Assembly: GCA_044228685.1 (NCBI GenBank) | Contig: JBGAUL010000002.1 | Coordinates: forward strand, 124,001-188,000 | Length of the DNA: 64,000 nt | Origin: JBBATK01 sp044228685 | GTDB taxonomy: Bacteria > Bacteroidota > Ignavibacteria > Kapaibacteriales > NICIL-2 | Direction of reading: 5' to 3' | Part shown: in pieces, positions 16,356 to 25,118 of the stretch | Layout of the letters: every line of letters starts with the position of its first letter | Numbering within the stretch: the first letter of the stretch is position 1 | Program-made: the position numbers and the translations under genes | The notes under the pieces: model-generated | What the model saw: only the letters and a program-made list of their open reading frames with translations | What the model was told of the DNA's origin: nothing | The model's database searches: none

Positions 16356-17846
16356 CTACTGAAGTTTTTGTAACACAAGTGAAACACTTCCGCCAATCAT
16401 ATCAGACAACCACAACGGCGCTAAACCCATTGCCATTATGGCGAGCATAAGCGTCACAACGCTGAGCTTCTCTTGCCAACGTGCATCCGGAAGTTCGCGG
16501 AAATGTTCGTCGCCTACCGGACCAAGCAGCATCTGCGCCACAGCGCGAAGAATGTAGACTGCGGTTGCAACAATGGAAGCGACGGCAAGGATGGTTGCTG
16601 TTCGATGAAATACATCGCCGTGTTGAAAGGCTCCGACGAAGATGCTCATCTCGGCAGCAAAGCCGCTGAGACCCGGCAAGCCAAGCGAGGCCATACCGCA
16701 GAGCACATAGGCCATTGACAGGAATGGCATGATCTTCATCAATCCACCCATCTTGTCAATCATGCGCGTGTGTGTCCGACCGTAGATCATGCCGATCAAT
16801 CCGAAGAACAGAGCACACATAAGACCGTGAGATACCATTTGCAAAACCGCACCCGTCATTGCGGATTTGTTGAACATCAGCAAACCGAAGAGCACGAGTC
16901 CGCAGTGACTCACCGATGAATAAGCATTGATATACTTCAAGTCTTTTTGAACAATCGCGCCCATCGCACCATACATCACGCTGATAGCAGTGAGGATGAT
17001 GAAGATCCACGATAGTTGTTGTGCGGCTTCGGGAAGCAGTGAGATGGCAATCTTGTAGCAGCCGTAACCGCCAAGCTTCATGAGAACTCCGGCGTGGAGC
17101 ATGGAAACGGCGGTTGGAGCGGACGCGTGACCATCCGGTGACCAGGTATGAAATGGAAAGAGAGCACCAAGTACTCCAAATCCCAAGAAGGTCAGAGGGA
17201 AATACAAGAGTTGGTCTTGCAGCGGCAAATGCATGGCCGAGATTTCCGTCAGACTAAAGGTCAGTGTTCCACTTTGCGCCGATGCACTGGTGGCTATTCC
17301 CAACAATCCCGCCAAGAGCAATGCTGAGCCTCCCATGAGCATGAGCGTCAACTTCATAGCCGAGTATTCCTTCGGTCCGCTTCCCCAAATGCCAATCAAC
17401 AAATACATCGGTATCACCGCGATCTCGTAGAACAAGAACATGGTGAAGAGGTCGAGTGAAATGAAGAAACCGTAAACGCCGCTAGACAGAAGGATGAGCG
17501 AAATGAAGAACTCTTTGGCTCGATAGGTCACTTCCCAAGAAGCAAAAATTCCTGCAAAGACGACGATGCTAGTGAGGAGAATGAGGGCAACCGAGACGCC
17601 GTCGACGCCGACTGCGTAGTAAATGTGTAGACTTGAGAACCAGAGCCAGCGTTGCTGGAACAAGATATCCGGACATCCCGCTTGCTGACGTTGCAGCAAA
17701 AAGCTCACGACCAAGACAACTGATAAAATCAACTGCAGGCTCATGCCAATAGCTGAGATGCGACGTACCTGGTGAGGATGATCGACGAAGAGCAGCGCCA
17801 TCACCGTCAACACAGGTATCAGAACGAAGAGTGAAAGAATGTCCAT
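16356..17846 (-). CDS. nuoM: NADH-quinone oxidoreductase-like complex, subunit M
   Basis: A 496-residue antiporter-like proton-pumping subunit. It contains FLFYEIAVIPMYLLIGIWG (the conserved glutamate of helix 5), FPFHTWSPDGHASAPTAVSM and the broken helix KLGGYGCYKI, all characteristic of NuoM. About 14 helices are predicted. It is 45 bp downstream of nuoL and runs into nuoN, and has the length of typical NuoM. The function is membrane-arm ion translocation in complex I. Confidence 0.95.
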   Translation of the reverse strand: MDILSLFVLIPVLTVMALLFVDHPHQVRRISAIGMSLQLILSVVLVVSFLLQRQQAGCPDILFQQRWLWFSSLHIYYAVGVDGVSVALILLTSIVVFAGIFASWEVTYRAKEFFISLILLSSGVYGFFISLDLFTMFLFYEIAVIPMYLLIGIWGSGPKEYSAMKLTLMLMGGSALLLAGLLGIATSASAQSGTLTFSLTEISAMHLPLQDQLLYFPLTFLGFGVLGALFPFHTWSPDGHASAPTAVSMLHAGVLMKLGGYGCYKIAISLLPEAAQQLSWIFIILTAISVMYGAMGAIVQKDLKYINAYSSVSHCGLVLFGLLMFNKSAMTGAVLQMVSHGLMCALFFGLIGMIYGRTHTRMIDKMGGLMKIMPFLSMAYVLCGMASLGLPGLSGFAAEMSIFVGAFQHGDVFHRTATILAVASIVATAVYILRAVAQMLLGPVGDEHFRELPDARWQEKLSVVTLMLAIMAMGLAPLWLSDMIGGSVSLVLQKLQ

Positions 17847-17891
17847 AGTCAGTTACTGTTAATTCGTTTTCTCAATCGCAACACTCAATTC

Positions 17892-19808
17892 CTACACATG
17901 CGCCGACAATGCAGCCGCAACGAGTAAGAGTGCTGCTGCAACAAAGACAAATGCATACCATTGAAGTTGTCCTGACTGCAACGAACGAGTACGCCACGAC
18001 ACTTGATTTGTCAGCCACGCAATACCGTTCATTGCCGCATCAACCACATGGCGATCAAACCATGCAATAGGTGCTGCAACGCCTTTGAAGATGAGACTCT
18101 TGGTAACGAAGAGATAAATCTCGTCGATATAAAACTTGTTCAATGCCGAGCGATAGAAGAGTCCGATGCTGCTTGCAATGCGTGCCGGAACATCACTTGC
18201 TCGACGGTACAACATCGTCGCAACGCCAATTCCCACCACTGCCACCGCAATACTTGCACCTGCAATTGGCCACTCCGTATGCGTTGCGAAGCGATGTCCG
18301 TCGCTGCTTACGAATTGTCCAAAAGGAATCCACCCCACAGTACACGATGCCACCGCCAACAGCATAAGCGGCAAACTCATGACCAACGGTGCTTCGTGCG
18401 GATGATGATGATCGTTGGAATACTCGCGATTCCAAAAAATGGAATAGTAGAGTCGGAACATGTAGAAGGCCGTCAATCCAGCAACCACATACTGCACCGC
18501 AAAAACCAATGGATTGTGTTCCCAGGCAGCAGCCAATATCTCGTCCTTTGAGAAGAAGCCCGCAAACGGCGGTATACCTGCAATAGCCAAGCATGCAATG
18601 AGAAATGTGAGATGCGTGATGGGCAGGGCCTTGCGAAGTCCGCCCATGTCTTTCATTTCATTGGAATGCACCGCATGAATCACCGCGCCGGCTCCAAGAA
18701 AGAGCAGTGCTTTGAACATGGCGTGTGTAAAGAGGTGGAACATGGAAGCCATGTATCCAAGACCGTGCTCTGAGCCGAAACCGCTGACGCCGAGCGCGAC
18801 CATCATGTAGCCGATCTGCGACATCGTCGAGTAGGCCAACACGCGCTTGATATCGGTCTGTGTGCAGGCAATCACCGCAGCAAACAAAGAAGTAAATGCG
18901 CCAACCCATGCAATGATGGACAATGCATCGGGTGCTACTTGTGCGTAGACCGGGAAGAGTCGTGCGACCAAATACACACCGGCAACAACCATAGTAGCGG
19001 CGTGAATGAGAGCCGAAACCGGCGTCGGACCTTCCATTGCATCCGGCAACCACACGTGCAGTGGAAACATTGCCGACTTCCCTGCTCCACCCATGAAGAT
19101 GAGTAAAGCAGCAAGACTAATCAGCGGAAAGCCGAGAAAGGTGATGGATGCGTTTTGGTGAAAGACGGCAGATGATGGATCGCAAAGCGATACAAAATCA
19201 AAGGTTCCTGAAATCGATGAGAGCAGAAGTATGCCGAGTAGGAAGCCAAGGTCAGCAAAGCGCGTGACGATGAAAGCCTTCTTTGCAGCAGCCACAGCAC
19301 TTGGTTTTTCGTAGTAGAATCCGATGAGCGAGTAGGATGAAACACCGACAAGCTCCCAGAACATGTACATCTGAAAGAGGTTTGTGGCTACGACCAATCC
19401 TAACATTGAAAAACTGAACAAGGATAGAAAGGCGTAGAAGCGAGCAAAGCCGGGATCATCGCTCATGTAGCCCAGCGAGTAGATTTGCACCATGAGGGAG
19501 ACGCCTGTCACGACAATGAGCATCATCACCGAGATCGGATCGAGCAGTATTCCCAAATCCACGTGCAGCAGATCACCAAAGTTGAGCCACAGCATGTGAA
19601 ACGGAATCTGGATATGGAAACTATCGCTGTTGGATGCAGCCGTGAAGTAGTTGAAGGCTATCATCAACGAAAAGATGAAGCTCATGAACATGCCGCTTGT
19701 GCCAAGCAAGCCAGAGAGACGCTTAGGAAGACGCGATCCTAGGAGTCCTGTGACGATGAACACGCCAAAAGGAATCAGAACAACAGCAAGACTAAGTGAT
19801 GCATCCAT
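17892..19808 (-). CDS. nuoL: NADH-quinone oxidoreductase-like complex, subunit L
   Basis: A 638-residue membrane subunit, the distal proton channel of complex I. Conserved elements are YMFWELVGVSSYSLIGFYYE (~145), KSAMFPLHVWLPDAMEGPTP (~230), STMSQIGYMMVALG and HLFTHAMFKALLFLGAGAV. A long C-terminal stretch (~540-638), including an acidic/amphipathic segment before the last helix, corresponds to the lateral helix of NuoL. Its start has no strong ribosome binding site and lies 56 bp after nuoK. Confidence 0.95.
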   Translation of the reverse strand: MDASLSLAVVLIPFGVFIVTGLLGSRLPKRLSGLLGTSGMFMSFIFSLMIAFNYFTAASNSDSFHIQIPFHMLWLNFGDLLHVDLGILLDPISVMMLIVVTGVSLMVQIYSLGYMSDDPGFARFYAFLSLFSFSMLGLVVATNLFQMYMFWELVGVSSYSLIGFYYEKPSAVAAAKKAFIVTRFADLGFLLGILLLSSISGTFDFVSLCDPSSAVFHQNASITFLGFPLISLAALLIFMGGAGKSAMFPLHVWLPDAMEGPTPVSALIHAATMVVAGVYLVARLFPVYAQVAPDALSIIAWVGAFTSLFAAVIACTQTDIKRVLAYSTMSQIGYMMVALGVSGFGSEHGLGYMASMFHLFTHAMFKALLFLGAGAVIHAVHSNEMKDMGGLRKALPITHLTFLIACLAIAGIPPFAGFFSKDEILAAAWEHNPLVFAVQYVVAGLTAFYMFRLYYSIFWNREYSNDHHHPHEAPLVMSLPLMLLAVASCTVGWIPFGQFVSSDGHRFATHTEWPIAGASIAVAVVGIGVATMLYRRASDVPARIASSIGLFYRSALNKFYIDEIYLFVTKSLIFKGVAAPIAWFDRHVVDAAMNGIAWLTNQVSWRTRSLQSGQLQWYAFVFVAAALLLVAAALSAHV

Positions 19809-19864
19809 AATTGTCAGTCATTAAGAGAAGTGCTCGCGTCAATTCACGCAAAGACTCCACATCA

Positions 19865-20182
19865 TTAATACTTCATCGTATTCGCTTCTTCCACGTTCAC
19901 GTTCCTCATGTGCTTATACAGCGCAATGATGATGGCAATAGCAACCGCCGCTTCGGCCGCGGCAACACCGATGATAAAGAGCGAGAAAAACAATCCGTGC
20001 ATGTGATCCGGAAAGAGGTAGTAATTGAAGGCTGCGAAATTCAGAGCAACAGCGTTCAGCACTAACTCAACCGACATGAGGATGGCGAATAGATTCTTTC
20101 GTGAAACGAAACCGTAGACACCGATGAAAAACATCAGGGTGCTTACGATAATGATGTGCGATAGTGGTATATCACTAAACAT
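19865..20182 (-). CDS. nuoK: NADH-quinone oxidoreductase-like complex, subunit K
   Basis: A 105-residue subunit with three membrane helices, homologous to ND4L. It shows GVYGFVSRKNLFAILMSVEL, whose glutamate is part of the buried charged chain, then the second conserved glutamate in IGVAAAEAAVAIAIIIALYK. The start at 20182 is supported by GAGGA just upstream; the frame is open further back but that part lies within nuoJ. It overlaps the 3' end of nuoJ by 8 bp. Confidence 0.93.
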   Translation of the reverse strand: MFSDIPLSHIIIVSTLMFFIGVYGFVSRKNLFAILMSVELVLNAVALNFAAFNYYLFPDHMHGLFFSLFIIGVAAAEAAVAIAIIIALYKHMRNVNVEEANTMKY

Positions 20183-20687
20183 GATTGTCCTCCCCATCTC
20201 TACGCGCAATAATGATTGCCGCAACCATCGCCGCGAGCAGAAGAATACTGATGACTTCAAAAGGCAAAGCATAACCGTTATCGCCGGTTGATACGAGCGA
20301 AGTACCAATGGCATGCATGCCGCTTTCTGCAGGTGTCTGACGAGGTTGGAATTGATAATTCACGAGTGTGAGCAAAGTCATGGCTGCACCAAATCCCGCA
20401 AGCGCTAAGGCACCGGCGCGCTTCCAGAGCGCAGCGTTCTGCATCTTTTCTCCGACGCTGCTGGTGAGCATCACGGAGAAGATGATGAGGACGATAATGC
20501 CACCGGCATAGAGTGTGAGCTGGACGGCGGCCAGGAAAGTGTAATCCATAAGGAAGTACACTCCGGCGGTTGCAATCAATACGCTGAGGAGGAATACCGC
20601 CGAGCGCAGAAGTCGCGCACTAGTGACGGTGAGCAAAGCTCCAATCAGGATGACGGCAGAGAAGATGTAAAACAGTATTGCTTTCAT
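20175..20687 (-). CDS. nuoJ: NADH-quinone oxidoreductase-like complex, subunit J
   Basis: A 170-residue subunit with five helices, homologous to ND6. The conserved YFLMDYTFLAAVQLTLYAGG and IVLIIFSVML segments are present; helix 3 of this region forms the pi-bulge hinge of complex I. The start at 20687 (MKAILFYIF) lies one base after the nuoI stop; a TTG at 20711 in the same frame would overlap nuoI. It overlaps nuoK by 8 bp. Confidence 0.92.
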   Translation of the reverse strand: MKAILFYIFSAVILIGALLTVTSARLLRSAVFLLSVLIATAGVYFLMDYTFLAAVQLTLYAGGIIVLIIFSVMLTSSVGEKMQNAALWKRAGALALAGFGAAMTLLTLVNYQFQPRQTPAESGMHAIGTSLVSTGDNGYALPFEVISILLLAAMVAAIIIARRDGEDNHV

Positions 20688-20688
20688 A

Positions 20689-21183
20689 TTAGTCAGTCGC
20701 CTTTTCTTCAACTCCCGACATGATACTTGAACCCGGTCTATTCAAAATCTTGATGAGCTGTGTGCGGTCGGTAACAGCATGCTCGAAAGTCTGATCCATC
20801 ACAATCGCATCTGTCGGACATGCCCGTATGCACAGATTGCAAAAAGTGCACATCGCCAGATTGTACACGAAGGTGTCAATGATCTTCTGCTTTTTGTTGT
20901 TCTCGAGTAGGATGTGATCGCTGATGATGCGAATGGTTCCATTCGGACAAGCCAGTTCACACGCAGAACATCCCGTGCATCGATGCTGGTTGTTCTGATC
21001 GTGTATCATCACAACCTCACCGCGAAAACGCTCGAACATTTTGAGACTCAAGCGATTCTCAGGGTATTGTTGCGTGACGATTTCGCTGGGATGCGTGACG
21101 TAGTGTCCGGTGACCTTCATCCCACGTACGAGCGACTTCACGCCATCGATGACATCGCGGACATATTCTGTGATTTCGTTCAT
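20689..21183 (-). CDS. nuoI: NADH-quinone oxidoreductase-like complex, subunit I (2[4Fe-4S])
   Basis: A 164-residue subunit carrying clusters N6a and N6b, which pass electrons to NuoB. Two CxxCxxCxxxCP motifs are intact: CTGCSACELACP (~72) and CTFCNLCIRACP (~111). In complexes that lack the NuoEFG module this is the natural docking point for reduced ferredoxin. The N-terminal ~30 residues form the amphipathic membrane-lying helix typical of the family. Confidence 0.95.
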   Translation of the reverse strand: MNEITEYVRDVIDGVKSLVRGMKVTGHYVTHPSEIVTQQYPENRLSLKMFERFRGEVVMIHDQNNQHRCTGCSACELACPNGTIRIISDHILLENNKKQKIIDTFVYNLAMCTFCNLCIRACPTDAIVMDQTFEHAVTDRTQLIKILNRPGSSIMSGVEEKATD

Positions 21184-21214
21184 AGCTTCAGATACTCGAT
21201 ACTGTCACATTAAT

Positions 21215-21252
21215 ACTCAACTCACTCTCAGCACACACTCAACTCACTCTCA
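21215..21252. repeat. 16-bp direct repeat between nuoI and nuoH
   Basis: ACTCAACTCACTCTCA occurs at 21215-21230 and again at 21237-21252 (22-bp period), with a third partial copy reaching 21260. It fills the only long gap (76 bp) in the tightly packed middle of the nuo operon. Confidence 0.7.
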
Positions 21253-21259
21253 ACTCACT

Positions 21260-22336
21260 TTACAAGTGCCAACCCGTCACACTGATCAATGCCGTCAGCA
21301 CAAGATTCACAATGCTGATTGGCATCAAATACTTCCATTCAAGGGTCAACAATTGGTCAATGCGCAGACGCGGAAAGGTCCAGCGAAACCACATCATCAA
21401 AAACATGATGAATCCGACCTTTGCTCCAAACCAAACAAAGGATGGTATGTAGTCCATGACGGAATTCACTGCCTGCAATCCACCAACATGCAGCGGCATC
21501 CAACCACCCAAGAACACCGTGGCTGCAACGGCCGCGATGATGAACATGTTGATGTACTCTGCTAGAAAGAAGAAGGAGAACTTGATGCCTGAATACTCAG
21601 TGTGGAAGCCAGCGGTGAGTTCGGATTCGGCTTCGGCGATGTCAAAAGGACCGCGATTTGTCTCGGCAGTGCCTGCAATCACATAAACCACAAATGCAAT
21701 GAATGCCGGAATGTGTCCTTTGAAAATCCACCATCCATCTTGCTGCGAGGAGATAATCGTCGATAGTTGCAACGAACCGCATAGTGCCACGATACACAGC
21801 AATGACAAACCAATAGAAATCTCATAACTCAAAACTTGCGCGCCACTGCGAATTGCTCCGATGAGCGAGTACTTGTTGTTGCTGGCCCAACCGGCAAGAA
21901 GAATGCTGACCACGCCAATGCTCGATACAGCGGTCACATAAAGAATACCAATATCCAAATCCATCGCTTGCAAGCCGCGAGCAAATGGAATGACGGAGAT
22001 CGCCATGAAGCTGGCGATGATGATGACAAAGGGTGCGAGGTTGAAGATGAACTTGTCGGCGTCGGTTGTCGCAAGAGGTTCTTTGAACAAGAGCTTGATG
22101 AAGTCGGCGAAGGTTTGAGCCAGCCCCCAGGGTCCGACGCGCATCGGTCCAAGACGTTGCTGGAAGAGTGCGCAGATTTTTCGTTCAGCATAGACCATGA
22201 CCAGACCCATCACTGCAAAGAAGGTCAGGAAGCACACGGCAACTAAACTCAGTTCAATCACCCTCGTCCACAGAGTTGTGTAATGCTCTGTTAGATAATG
22301 ATGAAAGCTCGAAAGCGGTACACTGAAATCGTCCAT
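21260..22336 (-). CDS. nuoH: NADH-quinone oxidoreductase-like complex, subunit H
   Basis: A 358-residue subunit with eight membrane helices that forms the quinone chamber with NuoB and NuoD (ND1 homologue). The conserved loop AERKICALFQQRLGPMRVGP (~51-70) and the second loop with AETNRGPFDIAEAESELTAG (~222-241) are intact, including the acidic residues of the quinone tunnel. It follows nuoD directly, with no nuoE, nuoF or nuoG in between; in the 14-gene operon those three lie exactly here. Confidence 0.95.
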   Translation of the reverse strand: MDDFSVPLSSFHHYLTEHYTTLWTRVIELSLVAVCFLTFFAVMGLVMVYAERKICALFQQRLGPMRVGPWGLAQTFADFIKLLFKEPLATTDADKFIFNLAPFVIIIASFMAISVIPFARGLQAMDLDIGILYVTAVSSIGVVSILLAGWASNNKYSLIGAIRSGAQVLSYEISIGLSLLCIVALCGSLQLSTIISSQQDGWWIFKGHIPAFIAFVVYVIAGTAETNRGPFDIAEAESELTAGFHTEYSGIKFSFFFLAEYINMFIIAAVAATVFLGGWMPLHVGGLQAVNSVMDYIPSFVWFGAKVGFIMFLMMWFRWTFPRLRIDQLLTLEWKYLMPISIVNLVLTALISVTGWHL

Positions 22337-22365
22337 TGTTATGATCTCGTTGTCATGAACTCTTC

Positions 22366-23481
22366 TTAGCGATCGATATCCGGTAGAACCAAATCGAAGG
22401 TGGACATGATGGCCACCAGGTCGGCAATCTTGCAGCCGCGCACTGTTGCGTTGAGAGCTGAGAGATTGGAGAAACCCGGCGAGCGGAACTTGAGTCTGTA
22501 CGGACTCTTCTTTCCATCACTCACGATGTACACTCCCAACTCTCCTCGTGCCGTCTCAACACGCTGATAAAACTCACCTGCCGGCAGTTTGATCACAGCC
22601 TTGGTCTTGACAGCAAATGGTCCTTCCGGAATATTGTCTATCAACTGCTCGATGATCGAAAGCGATTCCCACATCTCCATTATTCGTGCACGATAACGCG
22701 CGTAGGAATCACCTTCGTTCAAAACAATTTCTTTGAACTCAACCTTGTTGTACGCGCCATAGGGTAAGCGTTTGCGTACGTCGCAGGCAAAGCCGGATGC
22801 ACGGGCGGTCGGACCTGTTACGCCATAGCTGATGGCGTCCTCACGACTCAGTATGCCCACTCCTTCAGTACGCTCGCGAAAGATCACATTGCCTGACAAG
22901 AGTTCGTCGTATTCTGGAAGTTTGGTGCGGAAGTACTCAACGAACTTTTTGGTGCGATAGACGAAGTTCGGATGGATGTCGAACATCAATCCACCCGGAA
23001 CATTGTAATTCATCGTCAAGCGTGCACCGCAAGTTTCTTCGAAGATGTCGGTGATCATTTCGCGATCGCGAAAGCCGTAGAGAAAGGTTGTGATGGCACC
23101 TAAGTCCATTCCCATAACTCCCCACCACAATTGGTGCGAAGAGAGTCTGGTTAGTTCATCGATAATGGTGCGAATCACCGTCACGCGTTCCGGAATCTCC
23201 AGACCGAGCGCGCTTTCAACGGCCAGACACACAGCTTCGTTGTTGATGTGACACGAGAGGTAGTCCATGCGATCGGTCAAGTGCACGATCTGCCTGTACG
23301 AGTCACTCTCGCACATCTTTTCAATGGAGCGATGGATATAACCAATGTGTGGTTCGAGATTCTTAATGATCTCGCCATCGAGCGTCAACACCAAACGCAA
23401 CACACCGTGTGTTGAGGGATGCTGAGGTCCCATGTTGATGTAGTAATCTTGGGTCTTAATACCCTCGTCTGTGATCGTCAT
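22366..23481 (-). CDS. nuoD: NADH-quinone oxidoreductase-like complex, subunit D
   Basis: A 371-residue 49-kDa-type subunit of the quinone-binding module. It has the near-N-terminal NMGPQHPSTHGVLRLVL loop with the histidine that contacts quinone, RMDYLSCHINNEAVCLAVE, and a C-terminal end LVAIMSTFDLVLPDIDR typical of the family. It is not fused to NuoC: the start codon lies 1 bp after the nuoC stop. Confidence 0.95.
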   Translation of the reverse strand: MTITDEGIKTQDYYINMGPQHPSTHGVLRLVLTLDGEIIKNLEPHIGYIHRSIEKMCESDSYRQIVHLTDRMDYLSCHINNEAVCLAVESALGLEIPERVTVIRTIIDELTRLSSHQLWWGVMGMDLGAITTFLYGFRDREMITDIFEETCGARLTMNYNVPGGLMFDIHPNFVYRTKKFVEYFRTKLPEYDELLSGNVIFRERTEGVGILSREDAISYGVTGPTARASGFACDVRKRLPYGAYNKVEFKEIVLNEGDSYARYRARIMEMWESLSIIEQLIDNIPEGPFAVKTKAVIKLPAGEFYQRVETARGELGVYIVSDGKKSPYRLKFRSPGFSNLSALNATVRGCKIADLVAIMSTFDLVLPDIDR

Positions 23482-23482
23482 A

Positions 23483-23944
23483 TCAACCTAATGTCACAAT
23501 GTTGAGATCATCACGATAGTCTTTGCGCATTGGATAACCTTCCCAATCATCATCCAGCAGAATGCGTCGCAAATCAGGATGATGCAGAAAACGAATACCG
23601 AAAAGATCAAATGCTTCGCGCTCGTGGAACTCGGCTGTACGCCAGAGATGGCTCACAGTCTCGACTTCCGGCTGCTGGCGATTACTGATCTTTGCTTTGA
23701 GTACGAGTTCGTGTCCATGACGAGTGGAATTCAAGTGATAGACCACCGTCATATAAGTCGTCCAATCAACTGCGCTCAAACAGAAGAGATAATCGAAAGC
23801 CAAATCCGAGTTCTCACGCAAAGCAGTTGCAACGGACAAGAGTTGCTCAGCATTCACCGTCATGCTCAAAAACTGCTTCGTGTCTTCAAAGACCGCATCA
23901 GCACACACTTCGATTAGGCCTTCTTTCAATTGATCATTGAGCAT
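23483..23944 (-). CDS. nuoC: NADH-quinone oxidoreductase-like complex, subunit C
   Basis: A 153-residue 30-kDa-type subunit of the peripheral arm. The signature EREAFDLFGIRFLHHPDLRR with LLDDDWEGYPMRKDY is present. The start at 23944 (MLNDQLKEG) is preferred because GGAGG lies 5 bp upstream; an ATG at 23956 in frame is possible. It overlaps the end of nuoB by 11 bp. Confidence 0.94.
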   Translation of the reverse strand: MLNDQLKEGLIEVCADAVFEDTKQFLSMTVNAEQLLSVATALRENSDLAFDYLFCLSAVDWTTYMTVVYHLNSTRHGHELVLKAKISNRQQPEVETVSHLWRTAEFHEREAFDLFGIRFLHHPDLRRILLDDDWEGYPMRKDYRDDLNIVTLG

Positions 23945-24503
23945 AACCGCCTCCATTAATCGACACTTCTTTTCCCATGCGAGCCATGCGCTGCGTATGA
24001 GTCATTCCTTCTTTGATTTTTTCTTGGAGGAGCATCAGACCGTTGAGCAGAGCTTCAGGACGTGGCGGACAGCCGGGAACGTAGACATCGACGGGGATGA
24101 TGTGGTCAGCACCTTTCACAACCGAGTAGGAGTTGTAGAAGAAAGGACCGCCGGAAATCGAACACGCACCCATCGCAATCACATACTTCGGATCAGCCAT
24201 CTGATCATAGAGTCGTTTGAGCACCGGTGCCATCTTGTTCACGATAGTTCCGGCGATGATGATGAGGTCAGCTTGACGAGGCGTAGCACGCGCTACTTCC
24301 GTTCCGAATCGTGACCAGTCGTGACGTGATGCACCGGTAGCCATCATTTCAATTGCGCAGCAACTTGTTCCAAAGACCAATGGCCAGAGAGAGTTTGCAC
24401 GTGCCCAGTTGAGAACGCTGTCGAGTTGTGCGACGACGATATTGGATCCCGGAGCTACTTCCTGCAGAATCGGTAAATCGAGCTTGTTCGTTGTTGACTG
24501 CAT
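23934..24503 (-). CDS. nuoB: NADH-quinone oxidoreductase-like complex, subunit B ([4Fe-4S] N2)
   Basis: A subunit of about 189 residues that holds terminal cluster N2. Its ligands are the adjacent cysteine pair in FGTSCCAIEMM, the cysteine of MGACSISGG and that of VPGCPPRPEALL. Quinone is reduced between this protein and NuoD. The start at 24503 is favoured by AGGA 9 bp upstream; an ATG 18 bp earlier (24521) is the alternative. The spacing to nuoA is short. Confidence 0.95.
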   Translation of the reverse strand: MQSTTNKLDLPILQEVAPGSNIVVAQLDSVLNWARANSLWPLVFGTSCCAIEMMATGASRHDWSRFGTEVARATPRQADLIIIAGTIVNKMAPVLKRLYDQMADPKYVIAMGACSISGGPFFYNSYSVVKGADHIIPVDVYVPGCPPRPEALLNGLMLLQEKIKEGMTHTQRMARMGKEVSINGGGYAQ

Positions 24504-24548
24504 ATGCGTTATTCCTGACATCGATAATTGCGTTCAAGAGATGAGCTT

Positions 24549-24899
24549 CTATTGCCAGCGCAAAGCGCCTTTCTTCCAAGCGTAAATCAATCCAAGACCA
24601 AGAATGAAGAGAAAGACAAGGATTTCGATGAATGCCGTCATCCCACTCTCCTTCAGCACCGTTGCCCAAGGAAAGAGAAACACGACTTCCACTTCGAAGA
24701 CCAAGAAGATGATGGCAAAGAGGTAGTAGCCGACCTTAAACTGGAATTGCGAAGAACCGATGGTGGGGATACCGCACTCGTAACTCTGTTCCTTCTGACT
24801 GTTGCGGGAACTCGGCGACAAAAGGTGAGAAACCACCATACCGCCCGCACCCATGATCACCCCGCTGAGGAAAAACACGATGAGTTCTTCTGGTCTCAT
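24549..24899 (-). CDS. nuoA: NADH-quinone oxidoreductase-like complex, subunit A
   Basis: A 116-residue subunit with three helices (ND3 homologue) and the first gene of the operon. The loop after helix 1 carries YECGIPTIGSSQFQFKVGYY, with the cysteine of the deactive-state loop, and helix 2 has FLVFEVEVVFLFPWA. AGGAGT lies 5 bp before the ATG. Upstream is the divergent region shared with korA. Confidence 0.94.
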   Translation of the reverse strand: MRPEELIVFFLSGVIMGAGGMVVSHLLSPSSRNSQKEQSYECGIPTIGSSQFQFKVGYYLFAIIFLVFEVEVVFLFPWATVLKESGMTAFIEILVFLFILGLGLIYAWKKGALRWQ

Positions 24900-25118
24900 T
24901 TCGCACTCCTAATCGTACAAGCTGTTGATTCATACCGACTTTGGGTCGGTTGGAGCTGGTGGAACGGTCGCGTTGCCAACTCACGGGGACGAAGATACGA
25001 TATTTAATACTATTTTATCTTTAATTCTTTTTACCCTATTTTAGTCCTGGGTTCGGATGGCTGAGAGATCAACCCGACCGAACCATTTATCCACGTACTC
25101 ACAGTTTGGATCTGGCTT
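24900..25118. promoter_or_regulatory. Divergent nuo/korAB control region
   Basis: 219 bp between nuoA and korA. It holds an AT-rich core (about 24990-25045) where both promoters should lie. An inverted repeat ACCGAC/GTCGGT (24934-24939, 24945-24950) sits on the nuo side. A second, GGTTCGG (25050-25056) with CCGAACC (25078-25084), sits on the kor side. Both share a TCGG/CCGA core, so one regulator could bind both. No clean -35/-10 pair was assigned. Confidence 0.45.

Noticed and set aside
18003..18551. 182-codon frame antisense to nuoL
   Set aside because: It is a mirror of the strongly conserved nuoL frame, with cysteine/histidine/arginine-rich composition and no family likeness.
20182..20314. 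Long N-terminal extension of nuoK
   Set aside because: It overlaps nuoJ by 132 bp and lacks homology; GAGGA supports the start at 20182.
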